Shown one piece after another: positions 62,155 to 64,000 of a stretch of 64,000 bases of DNA (position 1 is its first letter; every line of letters begins with the position of its first letter). Under the pieces are notes generated by a model. That model was not told the origin of the DNA and ran no database searches. It was given only the letters and a program-made list of their open reading frames with translations. Origin of the DNA: Sphingomonas sp. URHD0057 (lineage in GTDB: Bacteria; Pseudomonadota; Alphaproteobacteria; Sphingomonadales; Sphingomonadaceae); contig NZ_JIAU01000006.1 in assembly GCF_000620665.1 (NCBI RefSeq), forward strand, positions 1 through 64,000. The letters are read 5' to 3'. Both the position numbers and the translations under genes were made by a program.

Positions 62155-64000
62155 CCCGCGTCCGGGCCCAGGTAACGAAGCGCCATCACCGTCAAATCGT
62201 CGGTCGGCTCGATGCCCCCCTCGAACGCGCGCACCGAGTCCCGTAGCCTCTCGCACAATTCCGCCGCGCTTGCGGTCTTGCGGCTCGCCTCCGCGACGAC
62301 GTACTCGCGTCCGTAAAGCGCGTCGGCGCGGTCCTGCGCTTCGGTGATCCCGTCGGTCACCAACAGCAGCGTATCTCCGGCTGACAGGCTGAGCTCCTCG
62401 ACGGGATAGGAAAAATCCACCAGCCCAAGCGGGGGGCCGCCGTCCAGGCGATGGGTTTCGGCCCTGCCGTCGGCGGACAGGATGATCGGGTCCTCATGCC
62501 CCGCGCACACCAGCGACACGGCGCCGCTGCGAAGATCGATGATGCCGATGATCATGGTGACGCTGAGGGCCTCGGCGCCGCCGCGAAGCAGCTCCTCGTT
62601 GACGCTCGCGACCGCGCCGCCGAGGTCGGCATTCTGGCGGCTGAGCACGAATGAGGTCAGCGCTTTCGACATGGCCATGAACAGCGCCGCGGGCACACCC
62701 TTGCCCGTCACGTCGCCGATCAGGAAGCCGACGCGATCACGGTCGAGCCGCGCAAGGTCGTACAGATCGCCGCCGACCAGCCGCGCCGGCTCAAGCAGCG
62801 CATCGGCATCGAGGCGCGGATCGACCGCGGCGAGCGCCGAGCGTGGCGGCACCATGCTCATCTGGATCTCACGCGCCGCCTCGAGCTCGCCTTCCGTCCT
62901 GGCCGCCGCCATTTGCCCCTGGAGCAGCGCCTCGCGGAGCTTTTCCCGATCGCGCCGGGAGTCGGCGAACAAGCCGATCACCACGCCGGCGAGCGCGGCG
63001 GCGCCGATCTCCAGTGGCCGCGCGGCGTCGATAAGCAGCGACAGGCGATCGAAGGCGAGCCAGCTCGCGATGGGTATCGCAACGAAGGCCGTGGCAAGCG
63101 CGACTCTGGGCGCTCTCCCGCCCCACGCGGCGGCAAGCGCGAGCAAGGCGAGGGCGATCGCTACCGCCCATTCGACCGCGTCCGCCCATAGCGGTCGGGA
63201 CAGCCATCCGCCGCCAAGAATCGAATCGACCGCCTCGGCCTGAACGACCACACCGAAATTTTCCGCCGCCAAGGGGGTCGAGACGATATCGGCGGTGCCC
63301 TCCGCCGCAAGTCCAACCAGGACGATCTTGCCCCGGAAGTAATCGTCCGGAAGCGCGTGCTGGAGGACATCGGCGGCCGACACGATATTCCGATTGGGGA
63401 AGGCGCCGAACCGGAAGGCCATCCGGCCTCGCGCATCGATCGGGATCCGACGCCCCGCGAGACCGAGCTGGTTGGGTGACAATCGAACACCCTCGGCGTC
63501 GAGGGCGAGGCGGGCCAGCTCCAGCGCCAATCCAGGCATTGGCCGGCCGGCGACCCGCATCACCAGCGGAACGCCGCGAACCGTGCCGTCGGAATCCGGC
63601 GGACCGTTGACCAGCCCATGGCCCAGCGCGACGTCTTCCAGCTCCGGGATGGCCGTGATCGCGGCCGGCCAAGAGTCGATCCGCCGCGGCAGGGCGCCGG
63701 TGATTTGCGCGTCGACCGCCAGCGCTTTGCCGTCGCGGACACCTTCCGAGGCACCGGCCCGGGCAATGACCACAGGCGCCTGGCCGAGGACTTGGCCGAA
63801 CAGCTGGTCCATTGACGGCAGGGCCGAGACCTCGCTTGCGGCACTGACGCTGAGCTCTGGATAGAGTTTGGCGAACAGCTCGGGCTTCACCCGGTCCGGC
63901 TCGGGGAACAGCACGTCGAAACCGATGACCTTTGCGCCCTGCTTGGCGATGTCCTCCGTCAGCCGCGCCAGATAGTAGCGCGGCCACGGCCACGGCCCGA
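62151..64000 (-). CDS. CHASE2-domain PP2C (SpoIIE-like) phosphatase, 5' end outside the window
   Basis: A membrane sensor phosphatase of more than 610 residues, open to the window edge. The N-terminal part is a periplasmic CHASE2 domain (the segment QGAKVIGFDVLFPEPD, then DDYFRGKIVLVGLAAEGTAD), followed by three membrane helices and a short coiled linker, then a PP2C/SpoIIE domain with GGDLYDLARL, IGDVTGKGVPAAL, LLVTDGITEA and TDDLTVMAL, so all metal-binding Asp are present. It would dephosphorylate an anti-sigma antagonist. A GTG at 63914 is not the true start, because the CHASE2 pattern continues upstream of it. Confidence 0.85.
   Translation of the reverse strand, partial: GPWPWPRYYLARLTEDIAKQGAKVIGFDVLFPEPDRVKPELFAKLYPELSVSAASEVSALPSMDQLFGQVLGQAPVVIARAGASEGVRDGKALAVDAQITGALPRRIDSWPAAITAIPELEDVALGHGLVNGPPDSDGTVRGVPLVMRVAGRPMPGLALELARLALDAEGVRLSPNQLGLAGRRIPIDARGRMAFRFGAFPNRNIVSAADVLQHALPDDYFRGKIVLVGLAAEGTADIVSTPLAAENFGVVVQAEAVDSILGGGWLSRPLWADAVEWAVAIALALLALAAAWGGRAPRVALATAFVAIPIASWLAFDRLSLLIDAARPLEIGAAALAGVVIGLFADSRRDREKLREALLQGQMAAARTEGELEAAREIQMSMVPPRSALAAVDPRLDADALLEPARLVGGDLYDLARLDRDRVGFLIGDVTGKGVPAALFMAMSKALTSFVLSRQNADLGGAVASVNEELLRGGAEALSVTMIIGIIDLRSGAVSLVCAGHEDPIILSADGRAETHRLDGGPPLGLVDFSYPVEELSLSAGDTLLLVTDGITEAQDRADALYGREYVVAEASRKTASAAELCERLRDSVRAFEGGIEPTDDLTVMALRYLGPDAG

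Noticed and set aside
62869-63993. 374-codon frame on the same strand as the CHASE2 phosphatase in another frame
   Set aside because: Frame-shifted shadow of the CHASE2 part; the true frame is the one that gives the CHASE2 and PP2C motifs and stays open to the window edge.

Overview
The window is GC-rich, dense, single-copy chromosomal DNA from an alphaproteobacterium, most likely a sphingomonad (order Sphingomonadales). This rests on gene order (lepB-rnc-era; a stand-alone F1 operon atpH-A-G-D-C without F0 genes), an 86-residue ATP synthase epsilon subunit, family-level resemblance of many proteins, and the intergenic inverted repeats. I see no insertion sequence, phage, CRISPR array, rRNA or tRNA, and no gene-free stretch longer than about 300 bases.

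Layout. 1-4.9 kb: the tip of a secreted protein, a membrane-anchored unknown protein, then asnB, a Wzx-like flippase and a divergent FkbM methyltransferase, which look like one edge of a surface-polysaccharide locus. 4.9-9 kb: a lone Flp pilin, a transaldolase-like aldolase, an enoyl-CoA hydratase/isomerase, and a translationally coupled tadG-tadE-tadE-like trio. 9-11.1 kb: a TelA-like/XpaC-like pair behind a good sigma-70 promoter. 11.1-16.8 kb: CoA-transferase, phytoene-dehydrogenase-like oxidoreductase, gor and pgi. 16.8-19.3 kb: lepB-rnc-era. 19.3-24 kb: DUF900 hydrolase, Sir2 deacylase, HisKA_2 histidine kinase, a small lipoprotein and a DUF72 protein.

23.5-31 kb: dapB, nth, alr, a CsaA-like protein, glmS, two secreted unknowns and glmU, so cell-wall precursor genes are prominent. 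30.8-33.8 kb: tonB-exbB-exbD-exbD, an intrinsic terminator, then a third exbD. 34-37.7 kb: folB, SDR, DUF1285, NUDIX, cca and a 58-residue protein. 37.8-45.5 kb: glycosyltransferase, deacetylase, a GGDEF/EAL protein with a degenerate GGDEF motif, parC and a LysR regulator. 45.7-53.9 kb: two tiny genes behind a structured leader, purC, priA, a secreted HExxH/TPR protein, a CPBP protease, ada, a DUF1203 protein and a GNAT acetyltransferase.

53.9-60.6 kb: the F1 ATP synthase operon with a possible attenuator in its leader and a YHS-like four-cysteine protein gene between atpD and atpC, then cpaF. 60.6-64 kb: an envelope-signalling cluster made of an RsbW-like ATPase, a FecR-domain protein, an OmpA-family lipoprotein and a CHASE2/PP2C phosphatase cut by the window edge. 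The best candidates for undescribed biology are this last cluster, the YHS-like protein inside the F1 operon, the three-ExbD TonB system, the atp leader, and the small-protein pair at 45.7-46.1 kb. All functional calls are from reading the sequence; no database search was possible.
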